A DNA stretch of 64,000 bases from a virus. Below are positions 48,002 to 56,191 of this stretch, piece by piece; the first letter of the stretch is position 1; each line of letters opens with the position of its first letter. The DNA is taken from positions 1 through 64,000 of the IMG/VR virus record IMGVR_UViG_3300025437_000011; one strand, 5' to 3'. The notes below the pieces were generated by a model. That model had not been told where the DNA came from and ran no database searches. It saw only the letters and a program-made list of their open reading frames with translations. The position numbers were made by a program, and so were the translations under genes.

Positions 48002-49663
48002 ATGAGTGGAGAAGTAAATACAGATATCTATTGGTTGAATAAAGATTCCAGAAAGTTTCTACAAAGAGGTTATCTTCTAGAGGATGAATCTCCGGAACAA
48101 AGAATCCGCGATATTGCAGAAGCCGCAGAAAAAATTTTAAAGCAACACGAGTTTGCCAATAAGTTTGAAAACTACATGCATAGAGGTTTTTATTCTTTGG
48201 CGTCCCCTATTTGGGCGAACTTTGGCAGAAAGCGCGGACTACCCATTTCCTGTTTTGGCTCCCATATTCCAGACACAATGGAAGGAATCCTAGAAAAAGT
48301 TTCAGAAGTTGGTATGATGACTAAGGGTGGCGGCGGAACTTCAGCATTTTTTGGTGAATTGCGTGGTCGTGGAGAGTCGATTTCTTCTGGCGGCGAATCA
48401 ACTGGATCAGTACACTTTATGGAGTTATTTGATAAGTTGATGAATGTAGTTTCGCAAGGAAATGTTCGTCGTGGTAGTTTCGCTTCTTATCTTCCTATTG
48501 ACCATAAAGACATAGAAGAGTTCTTAAAAATTCGCAGCGAGGGTAATAGTATTCAAGATCTCTCAATTGGAGTTACTATTTCCGATGAATGGATGAAAGA
48601 TATGATTGATGGAGATAAAGAAAAGCGTAGAATTTGGGGGTTAGTTATCAAGAAACGCTTTGAAAGCGGTTATCCCTATATTTTCTTTACTGACAATGTA
48701 AATAATCAGGCACCACAAGTATATAAAGATAAGGAATTGAAAATCAATCATTCAAACTTATGTACTGAAATTATGCTTCCAAATCAGGCAGACGAATCAT
48801 TTGTTTGTGACCTTTCCTCAATGAATCTTGATCGCTGGGAAGAATGGAAAGATACTGATGCAGTAGAGACTATGATTTGGTTTCTTGATGCTGTGATGAC
48901 TGAATTTATCAATAAAACAGAAGGCATGCAATTTATGGATGCACCTAGAAAATTTGCAATACGTCATCGCGCCCTTGGACTTGGAGTTTTGGGCTGGCAC
49001 TCACTATTGCAGTCTAAAATGATTCCCTTTGAGTCAATGGAGGCAAAGTTTCTTAATAATACTATTTGGAAAACAATTAGAAACAAGGCTGATTTTGCAA
49101 CACAAAAACTTGCAGAAGTTTATGGCGAACCAGAAGTTTTAAAGGGATATGAAAGAAGAAACACAACAACATTAGCTATCGCCCCAACTACCTCTTCATC
49201 ATTTATCCTTGGTCAAGTATCTCCAAGTATTGAGCCTCTAGAAAGTAATTATTTTGTTAAAGATTTAGCAAAAGGCAAGTTCACACATAAAAACCCTTAT
49301 TTAAAAAAACTTTTAAAAGAAAAAGGAAAGAACGATGATGATACATGGATGGATATTTTAAAGCACGGCGGATCTGTTCAACATTTAGACTTCTTAACAC
49401 AAGAAGAGAAGGATGTGTTTAAAACATTTGCAGAAACATCACAACGCGAAATAGTAATTCAAGCGGCCGGGCGCCAGAAATATATTGATCAGGGGCAAAG
49501 CTTAAATCTTATGATTCCAGCCGGAACTCCACCAAAAGCAGTCAACGAGCTTAATATTTTTGCTTGGGAACAGGGCATTAAAAGCCTATACTATCAACGT
49601 AGCTCTAACCCAGCTAAAGATTTGGCCCGTTCGATTATGACCTGCAAATCTTGCGAAGCTTAA
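48002..49663 (+). CDS. nrdA: ribonucleoside-diphosphate reductase large subunit (class I)
   Basis: 553 residues, lacking the N-terminal ATP cone, which is common in phage enzymes and removes one allosteric site. Catalytic residues: C84 (PISCFGS), N252-x-C254-x-E256 (NLCTEIMLP), and C269 (VCDLSSMN) for the redox pair with C84. The C-terminal C548/C551 (TCKSCEA) is the reducing pair that accepts electrons from thioredoxin or glutaredoxin. Together with NrdB it reduces ribonucleotides. The order nrdB-nrdA is the reverse of the usual. The stop overlaps the next gene (TAATG). Confidence 0.93.
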   Translation: MSGEVNTDIYWLNKDSRKFLQRGYLLEDESPEQRIRDIAEAAEKILKQHEFANKFENYMHRGFYSLASPIWANFGRKRGLPISCFGSHIPDTMEGILEKVSEVGMMTKGGGGTSAFFGELRGRGESISSGGESTGSVHFMELFDKLMNVVSQGNVRRGSFASYLPIDHKDIEEFLKIRSEGNSIQDLSIGVTISDEWMKDMIDGDKEKRRIWGLVIKKRFESGYPYIFFTDNVNNQAPQVYKDKELKINHSNLCTEIMLPNQADESFVCDLSSMNLDRWEEWKDTDAVETMIWFLDAVMTEFINKTEGMQFMDAPRKFAIRHRALGLGVLGWHSLLQSKMIPFESMEAKFLNNTIWKTIRNKADFATQKLAEVYGEPEVLKGYERRNTTTLAIAPTTSSSFILGQVSPSIEPLESNYFVKDLAKGKFTHKNPYLKKLLKEKGKNDDDTWMDILKHGGSVQHLDFLTQEEKDVFKTFAETSQREIVIQAAGRQKYIDQGQSLNLMIPAGTPPKAVNELNIFAWEQGIKSLYYQRSSNPAKDLARSIMTCKSCEA

Positions 49664-50037
49664 TGGAATTAAATAATCAGAACTACGAAGAATTGGACTC
49701 TACAATAGAGGACAAATTAATGGGAAATTTGCAGTGGTCTATGTTATTTTTTCTATTTAATAGAATATCCAAGGGAACCAAAGACCCAAATCTTTCAAAA
49801 GAGTTTTTTAAGGGATGGAAGAGGTTTACAGCCGCAAACCTAATAAAAAAAGACCTACAAACCATTAACGCAGTGTTAAATTCTCCTAAAAATATGTTTC
49901 ACTCCTTATTGAGAAATAGTAATGAAACTCTAGAAAGTACAGAAATATATCAAGAAAAATATAACAGAATAATAAAAAATATAGAAAATTTCTATTTTAA
50001 TAGTATTAATTCAGAAAATGACGAGGATGATAGTTAA
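49663..50037 (+). CDS. hypothetical helical protein after nrdA
   Basis: 124 residues from the ATG at 49663, which overlaps the nrdA stop. The frame extends four codons further to a TTG, but the TAATG overlap makes the ATG more likely. Helical, with one moderately hydrophobic segment (LQWSMLFFLFNRI) near 25-38 and an acidic end (ENDEDDS). No recognised motif. Coupled to nrdA, so possibly in nucleotide metabolism, but I have no further evidence. Confidence 0.6.
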   Translation: MELNNQNYEELDSTIEDKLMGNLQWSMLFFLFNRISKGTKDPNLSKEFFKGWKRFTAANLIKKDLQTINAVLNSPKNMFHSLLRNSNETLESTEIYQEKYNRIIKNIENFYFNSINSENDEDDS

Positions 50038-50046
50038 GTGTAATAT
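50038..50046 (+). promoter_or_regulatory. candidate promoter (GTGTAATAT)
   Basis: GTGTAATAT ends 6 nt before the ATG at 50053. It has the GTGTAA core and no -35, and no ribosome-binding site lies between it and the ATG. Confidence 0.4.
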
Positions 50047-50052
50047 ATTATT

Positions 50053-50517
50053 ATGGAAATAGTAAAGTCATCAAAACTCAGCATTAACGAATCGGCAATT
50101 GTTGATAGTGCAATCAAGGCAGTTTTTCAAGCACAAAATCAACAGGTTGACTCCTATTTCCCAAATGTATCATATTTTATTTCCAATGATCCGAGTGAAC
50201 ATCCAAATTTAATAGTAAACATTAATGCATTAGAGGGTTCGCCGCTAAGTAAAATGAAAGAACTTAATAGAATTTTTGCCCATATCTTTCCCGGTTCATT
50301 TATAGAGCCAAGATATATTCTCGCCGCATATGAGAATCCAGCCATAGAACCTATTATTCAACACGCTCCCGTGGAGCCCGTGGTGGAAAATTCAATCACT
50401 GAAAAAGTTGAAGAACTAAAAAAAGAAGTTACACAATTAGAGACAGAGGTTGCCGATCCCGCTATTAAGATCAATACAGACTTAAATATTGAATCAGAAG
50501 GTTCTCATATTAATTAA
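50053..50517 (+). CDS. hypothetical protein with coiled-coil tail
   Basis: 154 residues. A folded N-terminal domain (about 1-100, with YFISNDPSEHPNLIVNINA and FAHIFPGSFIEPRYIL) is followed by a Pro/Val/Glu linker and a heptad-like segment (ITEKVEELKKEVTQLETEV, about 117-135). The layout suggests an oligomeric accessory protein. It begins after a GTGTAAT-type site with no ribosome-binding site. Not recognised. Confidence 0.6.
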   Translation: MEIVKSSKLSINESAIVDSAIKAVFQAQNQQVDSYFPNVSYFISNDPSEHPNLIVNINALEGSPLSKMKELNRIFAHIFPGSFIEPRYILAAYENPAIEPIIQHAPVEPVVENSITEKVEELKKEVTQLETEVADPAIKINTDLNIESEGSHIN

Positions 50518-50520
50518 TTA

Positions 50521-50549
50521 TTTTAAATATACGGTCTCCGGTATATAAT
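50521..50549 (+). promoter_or_regulatory. candidate promoter before gmd
   Basis: TATAAT (50544-50549) lies 10 nt before the ATG at 50559, giving a leader of about 3 nt. The -35 position (TTTTAA, 50521-50526) is weak. Confidence 0.5.
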
Positions 50550-50558
50550 ACTAGAGAC

Positions 50559-51614
50559 ATGAGCACTGAAATTAAAAAAGTAATTGTAACCGGAATTACA
50601 GGACAGGACGGTAGTTACATGGTTGACTACTTATTAGAAAATACTAACCATGAGATCTATGGAGTGGTTAGGAGAACTAGTACATTAAATACTATTAATA
50701 TTTCTCAATTTCTTGATAATCCTAGATTCCACTTGTTCACCGGAGATTTATCGGATTCCCAAGCTATTGATAATTTAGTTAGAGAGATTGTCCCTGATTA
50801 TTTTATTAATTTAGCCGCACAAAGTTTTGTAGGCAGTAGCTGGCAAATCCCCGAACAGACTTTTGACGTTGGCGCAATGGGTGTATTGAGATGCCTTGAG
50901 GCCGTCCGAAAGCATGCGCCAAATTGCCGTTTTTATAATGCCGGATCTAGTGAAGAGCTTGGAAATGTAGATTACTCTCCACAAAATGAGAAACACCCCT
51001 TAAAACCAAGAAGCCCATACGGTGCCGCTAAAGCCGCCGCTAGACATCTTGTAAAAGTATATAGGGAAAGTTATAATCTTTATGCAATTCAAGGGCTATT
51101 ATATAATCACGAGTCCGAGCGTCGGGGAGAAGAATTTGTTACCAGAAAAATAACTAAAGCTGTTGGCAGAATTAGAAATTCATTAAATAATAATTTACCA
51201 TATTTACCCTTAGAGCTTGGAAATCTTGATGCAAAAAGAGACTGGAGTCATGCCCAAGATTTTGTTGATGGGATTTGGAAGATGTTAAACCAAGAGCAGC
51301 CAAGGGAATATATTTTGTCTTCTGGAGAAACACATACAGTTCGTGAGTTTGTAGAAAGGTCACTTGAAATTGCCGGAATCAAGGGGGAGTGGACAAACGA
51401 GGGAGTGAATGAAACCTATATCTATGGAGATGCTGTTTTAGTAAAAATTAACCCCGTATTCTACCGTCCGGCAGAAGTAGATCTTTTATGGGGAGACTCT
51501 ACCGAGGCTAGAATTAATTTAGGATGGCTGCCCCAAAACACTTTTACTGATTTAGTAAATAGAATGGTTAAAAATGATATAAATAGTATTTTACTTGAGA
51601 ATGGTCTAAAATAA
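50559..51614 (+). CDS. gmd: GDP-mannose 4,6-dehydratase-like SDR enzyme
   Basis: 351 residues, extended short-chain dehydrogenase. The NAD(P) motif is TGITGQDGSY (11-20), and RRTST follows as in GDP-mannose dehydratases. Active-site residues: S131 and E133 in GSSEELG, Y154 and K158 in SPYGAAK. NHESERRGEEFVTRKI matches the conserved GDP-mannose dehydratase block. It would convert GDP-mannose to GDP-4-keto-6-deoxymannose, precursor of fucose, rhamnose or aminosugars. No epimerase/reductase partner is seen in the window, so the product may be used by a C-methyltransferase or host enzymes. Confidence 0.88.
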   Translation: MSTEIKKVIVTGITGQDGSYMVDYLLENTNHEIYGVVRRTSTLNTINISQFLDNPRFHLFTGDLSDSQAIDNLVREIVPDYFINLAAQSFVGSSWQIPEQTFDVGAMGVLRCLEAVRKHAPNCRFYNAGSSEELGNVDYSPQNEKHPLKPRSPYGAAKAAARHLVKVYRESYNLYAIQGLLYNHESERRGEEFVTRKITKAVGRIRNSLNNNLPYLPLELGNLDAKRDWSHAQDFVDGIWKMLNQEQPREYILSSGETHTVREFVERSLEIAGIKGEWTNEGVNETYIYGDAVLVKINPVFYRPAEVDLLWGDSTEARINLGWLPQNTFTDLVNRMVKNDINSILLENGLK

Positions 51615-51627
51615 GATTAGAATTTTT

Positions 51628-51816
51628 ATGGATGCAGAAAAGAAATTCAACACCTGTAAATTTAGATCTGAAAACGAAGAAGAAAGACTCGTTAAAAAGT
51701 GTAGCTGCAAAGGGGGAGGATCAACAACTCTTACTGGATTCTTCTGCAATAAAAGACAAATCTTTAAAATTACAAAAGAAGTCTGCCAACACTGCCCCCT
51801 GTACCAGCATAAATAA
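51628..51816 (+). CDS. small Cys-rich, probable zinc-binding protein
   Basis: 62 residues with six cysteines (C10, C25, C27, C40, C53, C56) in spacing typical of small zinc-binding proteins (CSC, FFCNKRQIF, CQHC). The composition looks like a real protein. The start is shared with another frame starting 4 nt later, which continues far downstream. It ends right where the downstream part of that other frame becomes protein-like. Function unknown. Confidence 0.6.
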   Translation: MDAEKKFNTCKFRSENEEERLVKKCSCKGGGSTTLTGFFCNKRQIFKITKEVCQHCPLYQHK

Positions 51817-52153
51817 GCGAGAATTTGTTTTAAAATTCGTTAAAGACTCTTCGGCCATAGTTTGGCCCAAGGAAATGAAAATGGTTAATACACTATTTAA
51901 AATAGCGCCAGATGATACATTTTGGAGATCTTTAGACTTGGGGTTTAAGCTTAACAGCCTATGCTGGTTCTTATCAGATGATGGCCGAAGGTTTCTAAAT
52001 ACAGAATATAAGAAGTTTAAATTTGAACCCGTTACGCCAGAAAAATTTCAATTAGAAAAAAATAATATTGTAATTAACGACAAATTAGGCGAAACTGTAG
52101 GAGCACCTATGACAGTGCGCGAATTTTTAACACTATGGCAAAAGAAGAACTAA
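51632..52153 (+). CDS. hypothetical protein, true start uncertain
   Basis: 173 codons in frame +1 relative to the Cys-rich protein. The first 60 are Ser/Lys-rich and look like an out-of-frame reading of that gene. From about residue 62 (REFVLKFVKDSSAIVWPKEMKM) the sequence is a convincing helical domain with DDTFWRSLDLGFKLNSLCWFLS. There is no ATG, GTG or TTG between residues 62 and 81. The first good one is Met82 at 51875, with AAGGA in front, but it cuts the domain. Either the N-terminus really overlaps, or a +1 frameshift from the Cys-rich gene supplies it. It overlaps the RecA-like gene by 19 nt. Confidence 0.55.
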   Translation: MQKRNSTPVNLDLKTKKKDSLKSVAAKGEDQQLLLDSSAIKDKSLKLQKKSANTAPCTSINKREFVLKFVKDSSAIVWPKEMKMVNTLFKIAPDDTFWRSLDLGFKLNSLCWFLSDDGRRFLNTEYKKFKFEPVTPEKFQLEKNNIVINDKLGETVGAPMTVREFLTLWQKKN

Positions 52154-53238
52154 AATCATCAGGATCAAGCAAAGCAGTCCTTAACTCCTTCCTAAAGGAC
52201 ACTAAGGGTGAGCATTATAATTTTGAAGACGAAAAAACATTTAATGTATCTACAGGATCGCTACTACTAGACTCTGAAATGGGGGGGTCCTTGGAGGTTC
52301 CAGCCATTTTACGCTTTACCGGGGTAAGCGGCGGAGGTAAGACCAGTTCGGCACTTCTGATTATGAAAAATTTCTTAGATACAGTTCCCAACGCCAAGGG
52401 CTTCTTGATTAAGGCAGAAGGACGATTAAACTCTAACGTAAAGAACGTTTCTGGAATTAAATTTGTAGATAAGGCTGATAACTGGGAGAATGGAACATGC
52501 TTTGTTCTTAAAACAAATATCTATGAGAATATAGCTACAATTATTCTAGAACTTATTAAGAATAATCCTGATGGCTCTCGTTATTATTTTTTAATTGATA
52601 GTATGGATGCCCTTATTGCAAAAAATGATTCCCTAAAAGGGTTTGAAGATAGTCAAAAGGTAGCGGCGGGAGCAGTGATCAGTTCACACTTCTTAAAGCA
52701 AATTATGTTGCCACTATCTACTTTTGGCCATGTTTGTGCTCTAATCTCACAGGTTCGTTCAAATGTTCAAATTAATCCCTATGCAAAGTCAGATCCAAAA
52801 CTAACCAATAGTTCTGGCGGAAATGCTTTGCAGCACTATGCAGACTGGATTTTTGAATTTCAACCAAGATATAAGGCAGATCAGATTGTAGAAGATGGCA
52901 AAATTATCGGCCATTGGGCGAAGATTCTCCTAAGAAAAACAACAAACGAAAAAGAAGGCACAGAAATTTTATATCCAATTAGGCACGGAAGAACTGGCGG
53001 TAACTCCGTATGGATTGAATACGAAGTAGCAGATATGCTTATTCAATGGGGCTTTGCTAAGAAGGCGGGCGCATGGATTACCTTTGATGCTGGACTGTTG
53101 AAAGATATTAAAGATAATACGAAAATTGATTGTGAAGAAAAAGTTCAGGGTATGGAAAAACTACGCGAAATGCTAGAAGAAAAGAAAGAAATTTGCAACT
53201 ATCTTTTTCATAAATTCAAAGGAGCGCTCGCTAAATGA
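52135..53238 (+). CDS. RecA/UvsX-type recombinase
   Basis: 367 residues. Walker A is GVSGGGKT (63-70), catalytic Glu in the KAEGRL segment (E96), Walker B YYFLIDSMDAL with D155. The loop ALISQVRSNV and SGGNALQHYADWIFEF match the DNA-binding L1/L2 and adjacent parts of RecA-like phage enzymes. It would pair and exchange strands in recombination-dependent replication. Phage-type length and a charged C-terminal helix (KLREMLEEKKEI) are seen. Its stop overlaps the next start (ATGA). Confidence 0.88.
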   Translation: MAKEELKSSGSSKAVLNSFLKDTKGEHYNFEDEKTFNVSTGSLLLDSEMGGSLEVPAILRFTGVSGGGKTSSALLIMKNFLDTVPNAKGFLIKAEGRLNSNVKNVSGIKFVDKADNWENGTCFVLKTNIYENIATIILELIKNNPDGSRYYFLIDSMDALIAKNDSLKGFEDSQKVAAGAVISSHFLKQIMLPLSTFGHVCALISQVRSNVQINPYAKSDPKLTNSSGGNALQHYADWIFEFQPRYKADQIVEDGKIIGHWAKILLRKTTNEKEGTEILYPIRHGRTGGNSVWIEYEVADMLIQWGFAKKAGAWITFDAGLLKDIKDNTKIDCEEKVQGMEKLREMLEEKKEICNYLFHKFKGALAK

Positions 53239-54164
53239 GTCTATGCGCAAATATTGCAGTTAGAATAGAAGGCGGTATTGGTGATCACCTACTAGCAAAT
53301 AGGTTCGCAGCTTCTATTAGAGAAAAATGTCCAAATTCAAAAATTCATATGTACTCTGATACCGAAGGTGCGCCCAAGGCGGCAGAGTTACTATTTAAAT
53401 ATTTTCCATATATTTATAATTCTTATGAGATTTTACCTAAAAGACTAAACAAAAATCATACAATTAATTCACAATTTGGTAATGAATTATACCCCTCAGA
53501 TATACGAAATCTGCCCCAGAATTTCTTGGAAAAATTTCGACAAGCAGATAAATTTTATGATTTACATATAGATGGCTTAAGGTGGCTAGATGAAGATTTT
53601 GACTGGTATCGTTATTTTTATTTTTTTCCAAAACCAGTTTTTCAAGCTGAAAAACTAGAAGAAAAGCCCTTTATTTTAGCCAATCTCTATGCTCGTCCCA
53701 ATTCGTGCTACGGACTAAATGCTGAAAAAGTCGAAACTATATTAAATAGTTTATCTACCATTAGCAATGTTATCGTTCCAACAACGGAAGAAAATAAAGC
53801 ATTCTATAGTTTTAATAAAAACCCCTTAGTTGAAATAAGGGTAGCCGATCTAGATGAGGTGTTTTCCCTATCTAGTCAGTGCATAGCATTTTTAGGGATA
53901 GATTCCGGCATTAGGTGTATGCCCTATTATTTCGGAAAACCCACTTTTTACTTTACTCCCTTCTGCTCTTCTTATGGAAGCATAAGTTCGGCACATTTAT
54001 TGAGATGGGTTATCTTTGAAAAGAATGCCTTCCCGATGGACTTTAGTAGTGATAATGTTTTAAGTATTTTAAATACTGCAATAACACATAAAGCCGGAGT
54101 TTTACTGCCATATTTACCCTCCAGCACATTCAATAACCATATTATTAAAAGAATCTATGAATAA
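53235..54164 (+). CDS. GT9-like glycosyltransferase
   Basis: 309 residues. N-terminal Rossmann domain with the GT9 acceptor signature (IAVRIEGGIGDHLLANRFAAS, then KIHMYSDT), C-terminal domain with LSSQCIAFLGIDSGIRCMPYYFGKPTFYFT, matching the GxDSGxxH-like donor motif with Arg-Cys instead of His. Shorter than a typical heptosyltransferase (about 350). Overlaps the RecA-like gene by 4 nt (ATGA), so transcribed with it. Transfer of heptose-type sugars is the family norm; acceptor unknown. Confidence 0.65.
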   Translation: MSLCANIAVRIEGGIGDHLLANRFAASIREKCPNSKIHMYSDTEGAPKAAELLFKYFPYIYNSYEILPKRLNKNHTINSQFGNELYPSDIRNLPQNFLEKFRQADKFYDLHIDGLRWLDEDFDWYRYFYFFPKPVFQAEKLEEKPFILANLYARPNSCYGLNAEKVETILNSLSTISNVIVPTTEENKAFYSFNKNPLVEIRVADLDEVFSLSSQCIAFLGIDSGIRCMPYYFGKPTFYFTPFCSSYGSISSAHLLRWVIFEKNAFPMDFSSDNVLSILNTAITHKAGVLLPYLPSSTFNNHIIKRIYE

Positions 54165-55068
54165 AGTTTTATTTATAAACCATAAAAAACAAAAATGCGG
54201 AGTTTATCAGTTCGGTAAACTTACTTTTGAGGCAATAAGGTCTAGCAAAATTTTTGATTACAAATACGCAGAAGTAGAATCATTGCAGGAGTTTCAAAGC
54301 GCTTATATTAAAAATAGTCCGCATATAATACTATTTAATTATCATGATCAGACACAACCTTGGCTAACAGAACAAGTACTGAGTGAGCTACCATCTCATA
54401 TAAAAAAAATAGCAATCGGTGGACATGATTGTTTTGCTAATTTTGATTCTATAGATATACAAATTATCCCCGATCCAACAATAACAGAAACAAATAAAAT
54501 CAAAAAAGTTGATCGTTTAATTTTGGATTACGCCGCTATAGATGGCGTTATTCCTAACTCGGTTGGATCTTTTGGGTTTGGTTTTTTTGGGAAAGACTGG
54601 GGACGAATAATTCATATAGTTAACAGTTCTCCAGACATAAAATTATTAAGATTACATATTCCGTATAGTGATTTTGCCGACCCAAATGGACATACCTCTA
54701 CATACATAGCAAACTCATGCCGCCAACTCCTTGATCCTAGGATACATTTAGATATTTCTCATGAGTTCATGAGCATTCCTGATTTATTAAAATGGCTTTC
54801 AAGACATTCTATTAATATTTTTCCTTACGAAGAAATGAAAGGCAGGGGAATATCTTCTACAATTGATTTTGCACTTTCATGTAGAAGGCCTATCGGTATT
54901 TCTAAATCAGATATGTTTAGACATATATATCATAAACAAGAAATCTTGCTAGACAATAACTCCTTGCCTTCTATTATTAATAGCGGAATATCGCCGCTAA
55001 AGGATTTTTATAAGTGGGACGCAAATAACCTAACAAATCAGTATGATAAAATACTATCTTCAATTTAA
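54157..55068 (+). CDS. glycosyltransferase-like protein
   Basis: 303 residues, overlaps the previous gene by 8 nt. GT-B-like pattern: KVLFINHKKQKCGVYQFGK at the start, a central acceptor domain, then SRHSINIFPYEEMKGRGISSTIDFALSCRRPIGISK, which corresponds to the donor-binding loop and helix of GT4-type enzymes (Glu at the FPYEE position). No transmembrane helix. Its place between another transferase and the sugar-activation genes fits a glycan biosynthesis role. Substrates not deducible. Confidence 0.55.
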   Translation: MNKVLFINHKKQKCGVYQFGKLTFEAIRSSKIFDYKYAEVESLQEFQSAYIKNSPHIILFNYHDQTQPWLTEQVLSELPSHIKKIAIGGHDCFANFDSIDIQIIPDPTITETNKIKKVDRLILDYAAIDGVIPNSVGSFGFGFFGKDWGRIIHIVNSSPDIKLLRLHIPYSDFADPNGHTSTYIANSCRQLLDPRIHLDISHEFMSIPDLLKWLSRHSINIFPYEEMKGRGISSTIDFALSCRRPIGISKSDMFRHIYHKQEILLDNNSLPSIINSGISPLKDFYKWDANNLTNQYDKILSSI

Positions 55069-55110
55069 TTTGATTTAGTTATTAAACATATATATTATAT
55101 ATTACACAAT

Positions 55111-55473
55111 ATGGCGAACAGAAGAAAAACTATATTTTGTGATATAGATGGAACTCTAATAAAACACTTCCCCCCCTCTATTACTGCAAAAAATAAACAT
55201 TCAATAAAACCACTAAAAGGCACTCTAGATAAATTTTTGCAATGGGAAAGAGAAGGTCACTGTATAGTTTTAATAACCGCAAGAAAAGAATGTACCAGAA
55301 ATCAAACAGAAAAGCAGCTAGCTAATGCAGGGATTTTTTATGATAATTTAATTATGGGCATAGGTTCGGGTGAAAGATATTTAATAAATGATAAAAAAAT
55401 AGATAGTGACGCCGATACTGCTTTTGCTATAAATATAGCAAGAAATCAGGGTATAGCCGATGTTTCTATTTAA
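55111..55473 (+). CDS. HAD-superfamily phosphatase
   Basis: 120 residues. Motif I is FCDIDGTL (D11, D13 as nucleophile and acid/base), motif II IVLITARK (T56), then NDKKIDSDADTA near the end for the Mg2+ site. Short HAD proteins of this kind occur in capsule and LPS gene clusters, where they release phosphate from sugar-phosphates. The neighbours (uridine-kinase-like and nucleotidyltransferase genes) support a sugar-nucleotide pathway. The preceding 40 bp are very AT-rich with TATATT 8 nt before the ATG. Confidence 0.75.
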   Translation: MANRRKTIFCDIDGTLIKHFPPSITAKNKHSIKPLKGTLDKFLQWEREGHCIVLITARKECTRNQTEKQLANAGIFYDNLIMGIGSGERYLINDKKIDSDADTAFAINIARNQGIADVSI

Positions 55474-55474
55474 A

Positions 55475-56146
55475 ATGAAAAATAATTATATTATTGGTAT
55501 TTCTGGCGCGTCTGGAGTAGGAAAGACTACTCTTGCAAATTTAATTTCCTTGCTATTTAATAGAGATGAGGTATTAATTTTAAGTGGTGATGATTTACAC
55601 AAATGGGAAAGGCATAGTACAAACTGGAATACATATACACACTTTCATCCCGAAGCAAACAACTTGTCTTTAGGCTTTTCCGATTTACAAAATTTAAAGA
55701 GTGGCAATTCCATAAAAAGAAAAACTTATAATCACGATACGGGATTTTTCGATGAGTATCAGCACTTTAGCCCAAAACCATATATAATATATGAAGGTCT
55801 GCATTCTTTATATGGAGAAGATATTTTAAATTTAATTGACTTAAAAATATTCATAGATACCGATAATGAATTGACTAACGAGTGGAAAATTAAAAGAGAT
55901 ATTTTAAAAAGAGGATATACTACACAGCAAGTACAAGAAACAATAATTAGAAGACAGGAGGATAGACTAAAATATATACTTCCACAAAAAAATAACTCTG
56001 ATGTAGTTTTTACTTTTAAAAAATATCATAATAAAGTTGTTTTAGATTATATATTAATTAACGAACATCATGAGGATATAGTAAAAAAAATCAAACATCT
56101 ACATGATAGTCTGGTTCCAAGTCTTGGTGATGTTACAATTATTTAA
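55475..56146 (+). CDS. uridine-kinase / phosphoribulokinase-like P-loop kinase
   Basis: 223 residues from the ATG at 55475 (an ATG 15 nt earlier overlaps the HAD stop). P-loop GASGVGKTT (11-19), then ILSGDDLHKWER for substrate binding, HFHPEANNLS, and YIIYEGLHSLY and RDILKRGYTTQQV later, all as in uridine kinase/PRK enzymes. It phosphorylates a sugar or nucleoside-type alcohol with ATP. In glycan clusters such kinases act with HAD and nucleotidyltransferase partners, as here. Substrate not deducible. Confidence 0.75.
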   Translation: MKNNYIIGISGASGVGKTTLANLISLLFNRDEVLILSGDDLHKWERHSTNWNTYTHFHPEANNLSLGFSDLQNLKSGNSIKRKTYNHDTGFFDEYQHFSPKPYIIYEGLHSLYGEDILNLIDLKIFIDTDNELTNEWKIKRDILKRGYTTQQVQETIIRRQEDRLKYILPQKNNSDVVFTFKKYHNKVVLDYILINEHHEDIVKKIKHLHDSLVPSLGDVTII

Positions 56147-56150
56147 ACTT

Positions 56151-56179
56151 TAGACAAATATCCCTGAACAGATTATAAT
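56151..56179 (+). promoter_or_regulatory. sigma70-like promoter before the nucleotidyltransferase gene
   Basis: TAGACA (56151-56156), 17 nt, TATAAT (56174-56179), 12 nt before the ATG at 56192. Near-consensus. The leader would be about 6 nt and has no Shine-Dalgarno. Confidence 0.65.
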
Positions 56180-56191
56180 TCATATTAATTT

